In this document: positions 8,164 through 17,762 of the stretch, piece after piece | How the letters are laid out: the number at the start of each line of letters is the position of its first letter | How positions within the stretch are numbered: the stretch's first letter is position 1 | DNA from: RUG12461 sp045657665 | Lineage (GTDB): Bacteria; Bacillota; Clostridia; Lachnospirales; Lachnospiraceae | Direction: 5' to 3' | Assembly (NCBI GenBank): GCA_045657665.1 | Contig: JAZOTN010000015.1 | Span: 1-64,000, forward strand | Length of the DNA stretch: 64,000 nucleotides | Program-made: the position numbers and the translations under genes | Notes under the pieces: generated by a model | The model's database searches: none | What the model saw: only the letters and a program-made list of their open reading frames with translations | Told to the model about the DNA's origin: nothing

Positions 8164-10560
8164 CTACCTGTGATGGGAACCGCCGATGAAAGCGTTAATC
8201 TTCGTAACGAGATTTTCCTTTGTGTACGGTTTCGGAATATAGGCGTCCATTCCGGCATCCATGGCTTTTTTCACGTCCGATTCAAATGCGTTCGCTGTCA
8301 TGGCAATGATCGGTATCCCGGCAAGTGCCGGATCGGGAAACGAACGGATCCTCTTCGTTGCCTCCAGACCGTCCATCACCGGCATCACCACATCCATAAG
8401 GATCACGTCAAAGTCTCCCGGCTTTGAATCCCTGAGAAGCTCCACCGCCTTGATTCCGCTGTCCACCAGGGTGACCTTAAACCCGAATTTGCCGAGCATG
8501 CGGTCCGCAAGCTTCAGATTAACCGAAGTATCATCCACCACCAGAACCTTGACGCCTGTGTAGTCTTTTTTCAGTGCTTCCTCCGTCATCCGGTCCTGAT
8601 CGGATACTGCAGTTTCTCCGCTGATGGGTTTTAAGGGCAAAGTCACGATAAACTCGCTTCCCTTGCCGCTCTCCGATTGTACCTCAATCGTTCCCTGCAT
8701 CAGGTTGACGATATTTCGCACAATGACCATTCCGAGTCCGGTACCCTGGGTCTCATGCACAACCTCCGATCTTTCTCTTGCATATGCTTCCCAGATATGC
8801 TCGCGGAACTCTTCCGACATGCCGATGCCGGTGTCTTTTACCCGTATCTCATAAGTGATACGGTCATCACGCCTTAGAACCTTTCCCCGGAGGAAAACAT
8901 CTCCCCCCTCCGGAGTAAATTTATATGCATTGGAAAGGAGATTTAAGACCACCTGGTTGAAACGGACCTTATCACATTCCACCACGTCATCCCCGATGCT
9001 TTCCACATCCACATGGAAAGCGAGTTTCCGGTCATCCATTTTGACGCGGATCATGTCCGCGCATCCGAGTAGAAGCGTTTTCAGCTTCACCGGTGAAAGC
9101 GACAGTTCCATCTTTCCGCTCTCGATCCGGCTCATATCGAGGATATCGTTGATCAGGCTCATCAGATGGTCGCCCGCCATAACGATCTTGTCCAGGTAAT
9201 CCTCCAGATGCTCCCGGTTATCGATCTCATCCACCGCAAGCTTGGAAAAACCCGTGATCGCATTCATGGGCGTACGGATGTCATGTGACATGTTGGAAAA
9301 GAACTCCGTTTTGGCCTTGTTTGCTTTATTCGCGGTATCAATCGCATCAATGAGCATCTTCTGCCTGTCCTCAAGTTCCTCCTTCTGCGTTGCGATCAAA
9401 CGGTCCGCATCCATCTTCTGTGCGCGAAGATCGTCTACGATGGCCGCTGTGATCATAAGTCGGTCTATGCCGCGGGCTCCTTTTTCGACCACATGATACG
9501 TCAGACGGATCCACCGGTCTCCCTCATCATCCCTGTATACAAACTCTCTTCTGTCTCCGCCTCCGGCAAATTCCGTCCGGAACGTCTGACTGTCGCAAAG
9601 GATCCTTCTTTGCTCCTCCTTAAGATCCCGGACCTCGGAGCCGACCAGCTTCAGCAGTTCCCCGCAGCTGACATTTTCCTCTGCGGTGAAGATTCCCTCC
9701 TGCTTGACGATCCTGACCGTATCCTGAATAAAATCCAGAAGATAGATGCACTGATATTCTTCTGCCAGGGTGGAGATCATCTGGTTATCCAGCCTGATTC
9801 TACCAAGCTCCTTCTCTGAGATCAGCGTCGCGGATCCGAATGCCTTCACGGGCTTCCCGTTTTCATCAAACTCCGTCGTGTATTTCACGCGAAACGGGAT
9901 ACGACCGACTGTCAGCGGAATATCCACCTCCACCTCGGGCAAGCCTTCATCGATCTGATGCATGATCTCCCGGTACATATCCGCATAATCCGGCGGGAAG
10001 ATCCCCGCATCGATCGCCGGTTCGGGATAATTCGTTACAAGGGCAGGAAGCCCCAGATCCCTCATGCATCGGTAGCAGGGCCTCATTTCCTTGGTTGCGA
10101 TGGTATACTCCCAGTTATAGATATTGATCTGTTCACTGGCCTTTTTGTACCGATACTCAACATCATCCAGTCTGTCCTGGGCCCTTTTTTCATTGGAAAT
10201 ATTCCGGACGCCTTCGTAGATCACCGCGCCTTCCGGGGTATTCTCTATGAGGATCAGCCTGCTCTTTAAGCAGACGCGGTCAAACCCACAGCAATCGGAA
10301 AAAACCTTGCGCCAGGTTTCCACCTCCTGTTCCTTTCCGGAATCCGCGCACCTTTTCAACGCATCCATAAAGATACGCATGTTTTCTTCATCAAATTGTT
10401 TCCCGGGATATCCTTTGATATACTCGTCCCCTGCAACATTCATCCAAAGCTCCGGAAGGAATGTCTCGTTCATCTCGAGTATTTTTACCGTACCATCCTG
10501 ATAGGATAAAACGGCTGCGGGTTCCGAGAATTTTGTGTGAATGATTCCTCCGTATTCCAT
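8164..10560 (-). CDS. cytosolic hybrid histidine kinase/response regulator
   Basis: 798 aa without membrane segments. About 380 N-terminal residues form PAS-like sensor modules, then a short coiled coil, a HisKA domain with phospho-acceptor H426 in FSNMSHDIRTPM, an HATPase_c domain (N-box NLLSNAYKFTPEGG, then DTGIGMS and GTGLGM) and a C-terminal receiver with the acceptor Asp in DVILMDVVMPVMDG. A downstream phosphotransfer or regulator partner is not next to it. ATG 10560 has GGAGGAGA before it. A TATACT box lies at 10620-10615. Confidence 0.93.
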   Translation of the reverse strand: MEYGGIIHTKFSEPAAVLSYQDGTVKILEMNETFLPELWMNVAGDEYIKGYPGKQFDEENMRIFMDALKRCADSGKEQEVETWRKVFSDCCGFDRVCLKSRLILIENTPEGAVIYEGVRNISNEKRAQDRLDDVEYRYKKASEQINIYNWEYTIATKEMRPCYRCMRDLGLPALVTNYPEPAIDAGIFPPDYADMYREIMHQIDEGLPEVEVDIPLTVGRIPFRVKYTTEFDENGKPVKAFGSATLISEKELGRIRLDNQMISTLAEEYQCIYLLDFIQDTVRIVKQEGIFTAEENVSCGELLKLVGSEVRDLKEEQRRILCDSQTFRTEFAGGGDRREFVYRDDEGDRWIRLTYHVVEKGARGIDRLMITAAIVDDLRAQKMDADRLIATQKEELEDRQKMLIDAIDTANKANKAKTEFFSNMSHDIRTPMNAITGFSKLAVDEIDNREHLEDYLDKIVMAGDHLMSLINDILDMSRIESGKMELSLSPVKLKTLLLGCADMIRVKMDDRKLAFHVDVESIGDDVVECDKVRFNQVVLNLLSNAYKFTPEGGDVFLRGKVLRRDDRITYEIRVKDTGIGMSEEFREHIWEAYARERSEVVHETQGTGLGMVIVRNIVNLMQGTIEVQSESGKGSEFIVTLPLKPISGETAVSDQDRMTEEALKKDYTGVKVLVVDDTSVNLKLADRMLGKFGFKVTLVDSGIKAVELLRDSKPGDFDVILMDVVMPVMDGLEATKRIRSFPDPALAGIPIIAMTANAFESDVKKAMDAGMDAYIPKPYTKENLVTKINAFIGGSHHR

Positions 10561-10620
10561 AATCTCTCCTCCACGCAGATCAGGCTGTCTTTACAAACTG
10601 ATCAGTCTTTTCTTAGTATA

Positions 10621-11061
10621 TCATATTTCCCTTTTATCGCGAAAAGCCGAAACCTTGTCAGACATCTCCTTCAGTTCCTCTTTGGACATTTCCGGCAGTC
10701 GTTCCAGCTTCTCAAGAAAAGCCGTAAGGGTTGCATTATTCTGCCGGTCAATCTGTTCGTTGATGAATTTCACGATAACACCGGTCAAGATCGCGATCAC
10801 AAGCGTCGAATAAACGGAAACGACGAGTGAGATCAGACGGGGAAACAGAAGCGTTGCCGTGTAATCTCCGAAGCCCACCGTAAAAGTAACCGCGTAGCAA
10901 TACCAGAGAGCATCCAGATAATTCGTGATCGTGGGCTCCGTGATCAGGACCAGAAGCGCCGCAAGCAGCGTAAACAGAATATACACGACCAGCACGCGGT
11001 CCGTATGTGTATATTTTAAAATGCGCCACAATATGGTGATCCTTTTTATTTTCACTCCCAA
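10621..11061 (-). CDS. two-TM potassium channel protein
   Basis: 146 aa Ion_trans_2 type channel: one hydrophobic helix (about 20-42), the pore with selectivity filter TVGFGDY, a second helix and a charged cytosolic tail of about 50 residues predicted to be a coiled coil. No RCK/TrkA-N domain. The start is uncertain: TTG at 11061 is four bases after GGAGG, and GTG at 11055 is also in frame; I keep the TTG. Stop is next to the kinase promoter. Confidence 0.82.
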   Translation of the reverse strand: MGVKIKRITILWRILKYTHTDRVLVVYILFTLLAALLVLITEPTITNYLDALWYCYAVTFTVGFGDYTATLLFPRLISLVVSVYSTLVIAILTGVIVKFINEQIDRQNNATLTAFLEKLERLPEMSKEELKEMSDKVSAFRDKREI

Positions 11062-11171
11062 ACATCCTCCGTGTAATTCTTAAGGCACTTTCACTCTGTT
11101 CCCCATTATATCACGCTTTCCCGTTCTTTGCACGTACTGTACTTTTCCGTTTCATGTCCGAAAAAAAGAGG

Positions 11172-11177
11172 TATAAT
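11172..11177 (+). promoter_or_regulatory. -10 box upstream of HD hydrolase
   Basis: TATAAT at 11172-11177 lies 60 nt before the HD gene start, with only a weak -35 (TTTCAT about 16 bp upstream). It sits in the divergent space shared with the potassium channel gene. Confidence 0.5.
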
Positions 11178-11237
11178 TGAAGAAAACATCCGATATAAAA
11201 CGGATTCGAAAAAGCATCTTTTGACAGTGAGGAAAGC

Positions 11238-11831
11238 ATGATGGACGAACGAATGAAAAAACAGCTCGATTTTGCACTGGAGATCGACAAAGAGAAAAAC
11301 ATCTTCCGCCAGACCCACCTCTCCGGTCACGGAAGGAATGAAAATGATGCGGAGCACGCCTGGCACATGGCCATTATGGCATACCTTCTCCGCGAGTATT
11401 CCAATTCCCCGGTCGACCCGGCACGGGTCATGCTGATGTGCCTGATCCATGACATCGTCGAAATTGACGCCGGAGATACCTATGCCTATGACGAGGATGC
11501 GAAAAAAAGCCAGAAGCAGCGGGAAGAAGCCGCCAAAGAACGGATTTTTTCCATCCTTCCCGATGACCAGAAAGAGGAACTCTGTGCATTATTCGAAGAG
11601 TTTGAAGAAGGAGAAACACCGGAAGCAAGATTTGCCCGATCCATGGACAATCTACAGCCTCTGATCCTCAATCACAGCAACGGCGGAAGTGACTGGAGAG
11701 AACACGGCGTTTTGGAAAAGCAGATCCGGGAGCGTCAGAGCCGCACCCAGATCGGATCAGACCGCCTTTACGAGGTGACGGATGCGATCATCCGGGAACA
11801 CGTTAAGGACGGCGCGATCCGGCAGAACTGA
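11238..11831 (+). CDS. HD-domain hydrolase (YfbR/YGK1-like)
   Basis: 197 aa. The HD metal site is visible as AEHAWHMA (first His), HDIVEIDAGD (HD pair) and a later Asp in ARSMDNL. This arrangement matches the HD_3 group that includes the 5'-deoxynucleotidase YfbR and yeast YGK1; the exact substrate cannot be set from sequence. GTGAGGAA before the ATG pair is the binding site. A short gap separates it from the alpha/beta hydrolase. Confidence 0.85.
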   Translation: MMDERMKKQLDFALEIDKEKNIFRQTHLSGHGRNENDAEHAWHMAIMAYLLREYSNSPVDPARVMLMCLIHDIVEIDAGDTYAYDEDAKKSQKQREEAAKERIFSILPDDQKEELCALFEEFEEGETPEARFARSMDNLQPLILNHSNGGSDWREHGVLEKQIRERQSRTQIGSDRLYEVTDAIIREHVKDGAIRQN

Positions 11832-11893
11832 AACAAGGAAAATTGTATCCCCCCGGAAAATCTGATATACTTTCGGAAACAAGGAGGATTCCC

Positions 11894-12802
11894 ATGACAC
11901 TTATGATCCTGATACCGGTTGTCATTGTGGTCATCGCGGCATTGTTTTTCATCCTGTCGTCGCTGATCGCCAATATCATTGTACACGGTTACCGGCAAAC
12001 CCCGGATGAAGCCTGGAACTGGCAGATGCAGAACGCTCCGGGCTGCCGGGTTTTTAAGAAAGAAGATTTCAGCGATTATATGGTTACCGCGCCTGACGGG
12101 TATCAGCACCATGTTTCGTATCTTCCCGCAAAGGAAGAATCCGACCGTTATGTGATCCTTGCGCACGGATATACGGATATGCGCTGGGGTGCACTCAAAT
12201 ATATACAGTTCTATCACGCTCTCGGGTTTCATTGCATCGCATTCGACCAGCGCGGCCACGGAGAGAACGCACCGCAGCCGTGCAGCTACAGCATCCGCGA
12301 AAAAACAAGCATCCTTGCGGTACTAAAAGATGCAAGAGAACGCTACGGGCAGAATATCCGTGTCGGTTTTCACGGGGAATCATTAGGAGGCGCCACGGTA
12401 CTCGCTGCTCTTGGCGAAAAACCGGATATCTCGTTTGCTGTGGATGACTGTGGATTCAGCGTGATCCTGCCGATATTAAAAGCAGGTTTAAGAAAAGCCC
12501 ATCTTCCGAGATGGATGGTCTATCCGGCCAGTGCCGCGGCAAAGCTCCTGTTCGGAGCTTCGTTTACGGCGGCAAGACCGATCGATGGTGTAAAAGGGAA
12601 CCAGGTCCCTCTCCTTATCATGCACGGTGCGGACGATGATTTCATTCCTCCGCAGCACAGCGCTGATGTAAAAAATATAACGGAGGGCTATTCAGAGCTC
12701 CATTTGTTCGAAGGGGCAGGACATGCTGCCAGCGCCATCAAGCATCCTGACAGGTATCTTGAGATCCTTGGAACCTTTCTCCGGGAGATCGGCTTCCTGT
12801 AA
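11894..12802 (+). CDS. alpha/beta hydrolase with N-terminal membrane anchor
   Basis: 302 aa. I place the start at ATG 11894 because AAGGAGG lies seven bases before it, rejecting an upstream in-frame start at 11843. Residues about 4-28 are a signal anchor. The catalytic triad is readable: nucleophile Ser in HGESLGG (about 162), Asp in HGADDDFIPP, His in EGAGHAASAIKHP. DLH-like serine hydrolases of this length act on esters or peptides; substrate unknown. Converges with the GGDEF gene, 20 nt apart. Confidence 0.9.
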   Translation: MTLMILIPVVIVVIAALFFILSSLIANIIVHGYRQTPDEAWNWQMQNAPGCRVFKKEDFSDYMVTAPDGYQHHVSYLPAKEESDRYVILAHGYTDMRWGALKYIQFYHALGFHCIAFDQRGHGENAPQPCSYSIREKTSILAVLKDARERYGQNIRVGFHGESLGGATVLAALGEKPDISFAVDDCGFSVILPILKAGLRKAHLPRWMVYPASAAAKLLFGASFTAARPIDGVKGNQVPLLIMHGADDDFIPPQHSADVKNITEGYSELHLFEGAGHAASAIKHPDRYLEILGTFLREIGFL

Positions 12803-12822
12803 CAGCTTTAATCAGTGTTTCC

Positions 12823-14529
12823 CTAATCAACCCTCTGCTTCTTGTTGCGAACCTTCATTTCGTACATTCTCTCGTCGGCAAGACGATAGAGCTGTTCCGC
12901 GCTTCCATCTGCGATCTCATCGCTTCGGGCAATACCGTAGGAAGAGCTGATCTCATAATCCCTGTCCCGGGATTCTTCTTCTTCCATTTCAATCATTTTA
13001 CGGACCGCTTCATCCACCAGCTTTTGCTGATCTCCTCTCACCACGACCACGAATTCGTCACCGCCCATACGGGCAATGATACCGACATCTTTAAAGGATC
13101 TCTTCAAAATCTCCGCGTAATCCCGGATCAGCTGGTCTCCCTGGGCATGCCCGTAGGTATCATTGACTTTCTTAAGTCCGTTCAGATCCAGGTTCACCAG
13201 AGTATAGCTTTCTTTTTCCGCGTCACACTCTTTGAACAGCTTTTCGCTCATCGAACGGTTATAAAGATCCGTCAGCGTATCCTGATAGGCAAGGCGTGTC
13301 AGTGTTTCTTTTTCCGTCTGATCGATGATACTTCCGTACAGACCGACCACATAGCTCAAAATTAAAAGAAGAGTAAATATCAGGACTCCAACCGGTAAAA
13401 TACTGATGTCCATGTGATCCGCATCCGGAAACACATATTTCTGAACATTAAACCGAAGGATATCTGCAATACCAACAAGCAGGATCTCCATCAACGCAAT
13501 ATTGAGGATCCTTTCCTGCGGTGTCTTTTTACGGCGGATCTGCACACTGGCAACAAGCATCCCGATCGCCTCGAACACGGACAGGATATGAAAGGCCATG
13601 ATCGTTTCGGAATAGAACATCTTTCCGCTCCAGTGAAGATAAGTCGTGATCAGCGCAAACGCAAGAAGAATGATGCTGAGAACAAGAAGCATCCGTTTTT
13701 TCCAGGTCTCCGCTTCGCTCCGGAGTCGGATCATGAGCAGCAGGAGAGGCAGCATCGCAAAGTAGAGCGACATATATTCCGTTGCCGTATTCAGGGAAAG
13801 ATCCACGGAAAACAGCTGGATGATCTTGGTATTGCAGAGCGACCAGTACCCGATCAGAAAACTGAATACACCGATGTGGATGAGCGGTGAAAACGTACTT
13901 TTATGGATGCGCGCCAAAAGGCCGAGGATGGTAAGGATCACGCCAAGGGAAAACAGAAAAACGCAGCAGCAGATCAGCAGAACGTTTTCATCATAGAATT
14001 CCTCGTAGGTATACTCTGTTGGAAGGATATCAGGCGATGGAATATTCGACATCGCACCGGCGGAACAAGCCGTGAAGGAGATTACGATCTCCCTGCCTCC
14101 GGATCCCTCGGGAAGTGTGATAAAATGATAACCACTGCCGACAAAACCGCCCCTTGCCGCAATATCACGCCCATAGGAATAGATCAGATCATCGTCAAGA
14201 AAAACCTCTACCGTACTGAGATAAATAAGAGCTCGAAGAGAGGATCTCTCCGGGAGCAGATCCGGAAGGATCCTTTTCATCGTAACAGTTTCTCCATAAG
14301 CCGTAGGCTCTTCAAAGGAAAAATCGGAAAGGATCTGATCCTCATATGTCTTTCCGCCGATTTCAATGGTCCAACCGTCATCCAGTTTGATCGGCATGCA
14401 GTAGGTTTCGTTTTTCTGATGGATCGACCCGAAAAACCAGATCAAAAGCGCAAGAAAACCCGCTATGATCACAGATGACCATATGGCACGGAAAACCTTC
14501 CTGTCTCTTCTTGTGGTTTCTTGCATCAA
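12823..14529 (-). CDS. membrane diguanylate cyclase (GGDEF)
   Basis: 568 aa. One N-terminal helix, an extracytoplasmic region of about 140 residues with a beta-rich jelly-roll look, then about seven transmembrane helices (7TM sensor type), and a C-terminal GGDEF domain with intact GGDEF at 489-493. It should make c-di-GMP from GTP. The allosteric RxxD inhibitory site is missing: KDVG occupies the place. Overlaps the SseB-like gene by four bases. Pairs in theme with the HD-GYP protein at 30351, a likely c-di-GMP hydrolase. Confidence 0.92.
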   Translation of the reverse strand: MMQETTRRDRKVFRAIWSSVIIAGFLALLIWFFGSIHQKNETYCMPIKLDDGWTIEIGGKTYEDQILSDFSFEEPTAYGETVTMKRILPDLLPERSSLRALIYLSTVEVFLDDDLIYSYGRDIAARGGFVGSGYHFITLPEGSGGREIVISFTACSAGAMSNIPSPDILPTEYTYEEFYDENVLLICCCVFLFSLGVILTILGLLARIHKSTFSPLIHIGVFSFLIGYWSLCNTKIIQLFSVDLSLNTATEYMSLYFAMLPLLLLMIRLRSEAETWKKRMLLVLSIILLAFALITTYLHWSGKMFYSETIMAFHILSVFEAIGMLVASVQIRRKKTPQERILNIALMEILLVGIADILRFNVQKYVFPDADHMDISILPVGVLIFTLLLILSYVVGLYGSIIDQTEKETLTRLAYQDTLTDLYNRSMSEKLFKECDAEKESYTLVNLDLNGLKKVNDTYGHAQGDQLIRDYAEILKRSFKDVGIIARMGGDEFVVVVRGDQQKLVDEAVRKMIEMEEEESRDRDYEISSSYGIARSDEIADGSAEQLYRLADERMYEMKVRNKKQRVD

Positions 14530-15494
14530 TTTCCTTCCTTCGCGTAAAAATCATAGAGATCAAGCATTCTCTGCAGCTCGGCACCCGAGGATGGTGCTTC
14601 CCCGATCTCTTCATAGCCTCCGTCCGGCTTCACCCGTCCGATCTTTAAGACCCCTTTCTCGGCAGTCCTCTCGATCATGTAATAGTCAAAACGCCCGCTC
14701 TCCTCTGAATAAAGGATATAACACCTCTCCGCATTCAGCGCCCCGTTTGGGACAGACGGCAGGTCAAGCCGGATGAGCAGAAGATCCTCACGGATCCCGA
14801 GCGCCATGACCGACATATCCTCCGCGGCATAAGGACAATCCGACGGGTTTTTATAAACCTTTTCATAGATTGACCGGACGAAAGTTCCCTCTTCCGCGCA
14901 GAGCCGGTCTGTAAAGCTCTTCGGATCTTTGCGGAGTTCTGAAGGGATCAGTTCCGCCTCCACTTTGCGCCTGAAAAAGGCCTTTGCCTGAGCAGGATTC
15001 ATGGGCGCGGGCGCTCCCGGTGCTTTTTCTCCGCCGCCTCCGGCAGCTTTTCTCCGCTCTTCGTCTTCTTTCAAAGCCTTCAGCAGAGGCTCCTTAAGGA
15101 GAATGTTCTGATGGTAGGGATTAACCGCGATCCCGACGATCTCGGGATTTTTGAGCGCCAGAGTTACCAGCGTCATAAAAGGCATATTAAGCACCACCAC
15201 CGGCTTGGGTTCCTTCGGAAGCTCCTCCGGAGCTGTATATGCGGGAAGAAACGTCTCTCCCTCCTTGTTCCGGATCGCAGCCGGCATCGGCTGCATTTCC
15301 CTTGGCAGATTGACCTTCATCCCCGGTGCACCTGGTTTCGGCAGCTTGGAAAGATCCGTTCCCGGCGGAAAGACCCCGGGAATGATCACAACGGACTGAA
15401 GAAGCGCATTTACCATCCGCACTTTGTTTTCCCTGCTCTGATCCGCAATAAACGCCTCCAGGGCATCGCTTAACTCTTTTTTCTTATCACTCAT
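14526..15494 (-). CDS. SseB-family protein
   Basis: 322 aa. The N-terminal 150 residues match the SseB N-terminal domain (VVIIPGVFPPG, then TLVTLALKNPEIVGIAVNPYHQNIL). The middle has an Ala/Gly/Pro-rich linker near 165-175, and the C-terminal third resembles the SseB C-terminal or a DUF-type extension. SseB was named for enhanced serine sensitivity; molecular function is unknown. Overlaps its neighbours at both ends (4 and 8 nt), so it is co-translated with the lipoprotein and GGDEF genes. Confidence 0.85.
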   Translation of the reverse strand: MSDKKKELSDALEAFIADQSRENKVRMVNALLQSVVIIPGVFPPGTDLSKLPKPGAPGMKVNLPREMQPMPAAIRNKEGETFLPAYTAPEELPKEPKPVVVLNMPFMTLVTLALKNPEIVGIAVNPYHQNILLKEPLLKALKEDEERRKAAGGGGEKAPGAPAPMNPAQAKAFFRRKVEAELIPSELRKDPKSFTDRLCAEEGTFVRSIYEKVYKNPSDCPYAAEDMSVMALGIREDLLLIRLDLPSVPNGALNAERCYILYSEESGRFDYYMIERTAEKGVLKIGRVKPDGGYEEIGEAPSSGAELQRMLDLYDFYAKEGN

Positions 15495-16776
15495 TACTTT
15501 TCACTCCATCAAAAAGAATCGTCAGCACGTTCTGATCGGTATCGCGCTGATAGTTATAGCTCGTAAGACCGGGACAGTAATCCGCGATATGTCCCTCGGT
15601 GACAAAATAGGACATAGCCCGCGCAAAAAGATCCGGATCCGAAAATTTCACGGTAATCGGCCGCGGGCCGGAAAACCAGGCTGTGGAAATCAACTCACCT
15701 ACTTCATCCGGCAGCCATTCCGAGAAATATAATCCTTCTTTAATATAATAATTGTCTTCATTGCTCCCGGATTCCGGAAGCGAAAAACCAACATCGGCGT
15801 GATGAGTTTTTCCAAGATCCTGTGTCGTAACGTTGAGATATGCGTAATTGCAGAATTTTTCGGAATAATCATCTGCCGCGGAAACAAGGGAATTCCCCCA
15901 GGTGGTATCCACACAATAATAGTTTCCGTCCGCGAGCACCATATTCCACGCATGGTTCTCCCCGCCTGCCGTGCCTGACACGATAAAGCTTTCGATCCCG
16001 AGCTGGTTCAGCAGGTATTGCGTCGCACAGGCATATCCCTGGCAGACAGTTCTGCGATAGACAAAAGCGCTGATGATATTCTGATTTTCCGGAGCGGAAA
16101 GATCGTAATCCACCTGCTTCACCAGTGCTTCGAACACGTATTTTACCTTTTCATAATCAGAAGCCGAAAGTGAAATACCGGACAGGATCTGCTCTACCGA
16201 TGCATCGATGCTCTGCTGCATGGCAAGACGTTCTTCATAATCCATCGTGTACTTCGGGGCGAAATCCAATCCTGTGACATCTCCTCCCGTCTTATAGATC
16301 GTATAAACATAACCATCCACCCAGAAGAGTTCTCCATGATCAGCGTTCATGGCCTCGTAACAGCGATCCAGGAGCTCCCTGTCCAGTGTGCTCACCGTGA
16401 CCTTGGATTCATGGGAAAGAACACAGGACAATATCTCATCATAGACCGTCTTTTCCTCGTCACTGAGCGTACTGTAAACATATCCTTCCGCAAGTGATGC
16501 GGCGTGTCTCACCGGCTCGTCCGTACCGCTCTTCTTCTCATCCGCCTCCGTAACCTGCTCTGTCACAGAGAGTTCTTCCGGTTCCTGATAACTGCCGGAC
16601 ATTTCCGGGCGCCGGACGATGTCCTCCTCTTCCGTGAGGGCCTCTTCCGAATAGTATGCGATCTTCGGAAAGCGGTCCTCCGGATCATCCGAAAGCCCGC
16701 ATCCGGAAATCCCTGTACCCAGTATCACCGCAAGGATCAGCAGTGCTGTTTTTTTATTTCGACGTAAAAAACCCAT
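15487..16776 (-). CDS. transglutaminase-like lipoprotein
   Basis: 429 aa. The signal peptide ends in lipobox ISGC (C26), so it is a lipoprotein on the outer face of the membrane. After an acidic linker comes a transglutaminase-core fold: catalytic Cys in RTVCQGYACATQYLL, His in GGENHAWNMV and Asp in YCVDTTWGNS. Such clostridial proteins are thought to be peptidases or crosslinking enzymes at the wall; substrate unknown. First gene of the three-gene operon ending with GGDEF. Confidence 0.88.
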   Translation of the reverse strand: MGFLRRNKKTALLILAVILGTGISGCGLSDDPEDRFPKIAYYSEEALTEEEDIVRRPEMSGSYQEPEELSVTEQVTEADEKKSGTDEPVRHAASLAEGYVYSTLSDEEKTVYDEILSCVLSHESKVTVSTLDRELLDRCYEAMNADHGELFWVDGYVYTIYKTGGDVTGLDFAPKYTMDYEERLAMQQSIDASVEQILSGISLSASDYEKVKYVFEALVKQVDYDLSAPENQNIISAFVYRRTVCQGYACATQYLLNQLGIESFIVSGTAGGENHAWNMVLADGNYYCVDTTWGNSLVSAADDYSEKFCNYAYLNVTTQDLGKTHHADVGFSLPESGSNEDNYYIKEGLYFSEWLPDEVGELISTAWFSGPRPITVKFSDPDLFARAMSYFVTEGHIADYCPGLTSYNYQRDTDQNVLTILFDGVKSNE

Positions 16777-16810
16777 GCGGTTATTTTACCATAATCTTTC
16801 TCTCCTTGCA

Positions 16811-16838
16811 TTGCATTTCTTTTGAAGTCCCCTATAAT
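16811..16838 (+). promoter_or_regulatory. promoter of the DUF5721 gene, probably leaderless
   Basis: TTGCAT at 16811-16816 and TATAAT at 16833-16838 are 16 bp apart. The -10 ends seven bases before ATG 16846, so transcription should start at or next to the start codon, leaving no room for a ribosome binding site. Confidence 0.65.
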
Positions 16839-16845
16839 ATTTCAT

Positions 16846-17352
16846 ATGACTTCCTTTACGATCGAAAACCTGAAAGAATTCATGAATCTCCTGCTTAGGA
16901 CAGATACTTTTGACCGCTTTCTCATCCTGGAGGCTGAGATCCGGACAAATGCACTTTTTGCGATCGACTGTCACCTGCCAAAAGGCTTTTACGGTTCCGA
17001 TGAGCTGTCCGACCTTGGTCTTTTAGAAGGGGCTCCTCTCCCCTATTCCATGATACGGGAGACTCTTTTTGACCTCATTAAGGGTAAACGGCTGCCGGTC
17101 TCCTTAAAGCTGGTACTCTCTCTTGATCCCGAAGAAACCGAAAAGCTTATTGTATCCTCCGGCACGCCCCTTCGTTCCGACCAGCTATCCGGCCTCTTTT
17201 TCAATCTCGCCTACCTTGGCGGACTCCTACGCATATCAACCGGTATCGGGTATCGCATCTTCTCAAAAGACAAATCCCTCGAAGCATCCTGGGACACTTT
17301 TGCAAAAGAGTTCCTCTCTTCGCACGGTATTCTTTTTACAGAAATCGGTTGA
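16846..17352 (+). CDS. DUF5721-family protein
   Basis: 168 aa, soluble, no signal or membrane segment. The opening (FTIENLKEFMNLLLRTDTFD) and general make-up fit DUF5721, a Lachnospiraceae family of unknown function. I start at ATG 16846 because a TTG at 16822 lies inside the promoter. Its 3' end overlaps the -35 box of the cold shock gene. Family call is from memory. Confidence 0.7.
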   Translation: MTSFTIENLKEFMNLLLRTDTFDRFLILEAEIRTNALFAIDCHLPKGFYGSDELSDLGLLEGAPLPYSMIRETLFDLIKGKRLPVSLKLVLSLDPEETEKLIVSSGTPLRSDQLSGLFFNLAYLGGLLRISTGIGYRIFSKDKSLEASWDTFAKEFLSSHGILFTEIG

Positions 17353-17377
17353 AAACCCTTGCCAAATATGATATTCT
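17349..17377 (+). promoter_or_regulatory. promoter of cold shock gene
   Basis: TTGAAA at 17349-17354 and TATTCT at 17372-17377, 17 bp apart. The leader of about 54 nt carries a small hairpin (CGCGT 17385-17389 with ACGCG 17396-17400) before the AGGAGG-like GGAGG binding site, the type of structured leader cold shock genes often have. Confidence 0.6.
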
Positions 17378-17437
17378 TTCTATGCGCGTGCTTATACGCG
17401 TGTATCTTATTAACTTTTTTCTTGGAGGTTTAGTGCA

Positions 17438-17638
17438 ATGAAAGGTACCGTGAAGTGGTTCAACAGACAGAAAGGCTATGGCTTTATTTCCGATGAGGAA
17501 GGAAAGGATGTATTCGTACATTATTCCGGAATCAACATGGAAGGTTTCAAGGATCTTCCGGAAGGCGCTTCTGTTGAATTCGACATCACCGAAGGTGAAA
17601 AGGGACCGCAGGCATCGAATGTTACTGTGATCCAGTAA
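17438..17638 (+). CDS. cold shock protein (CspA/CspB family)
   Basis: 66-aa single cold-shock domain. RNP1 is KGYGFIS (residues about 13-19) and RNP2 is DVFVHYS (about 26-32), both intact, so it should bind single-stranded RNA/DNA and act as an RNA chaperone. TTGGAGG precedes the ATG. Stands alone with its own promoter and shares a bidirectional terminator with clpX. Confidence 0.96.
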   Translation: MKGTVKWFNRQKGYGFISDEEGKDVFVHYSGINMEGFKDLPEGASVEFDITEGEKGPQASNVTVIQ

Positions 17639-17720
17639 TCAAGTTTAATCAGGTTGTTCCAAAGACTACCTTTTTTTCAGACAAAATTAGATAGGCAATT
17701 AAAGAGCAGATGATTAAGAA

Positions 17721-17755
17721 AAAATCCCGTCCCATAAGAGGGCGGGATTTTTTCG
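17721..17755. terminator. bidirectional terminator between csp and clpX
   Basis: AAATCCCG and CGGGATTT form a stem around a G/C-paired inner loop, flanked by A-tract on one side and TTTTTT on the other, so it can end both the + strand csp transcript and the - strand clpX transcript. Confidence 0.85.
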
Positions 17756-17762
17756 TGCTTTT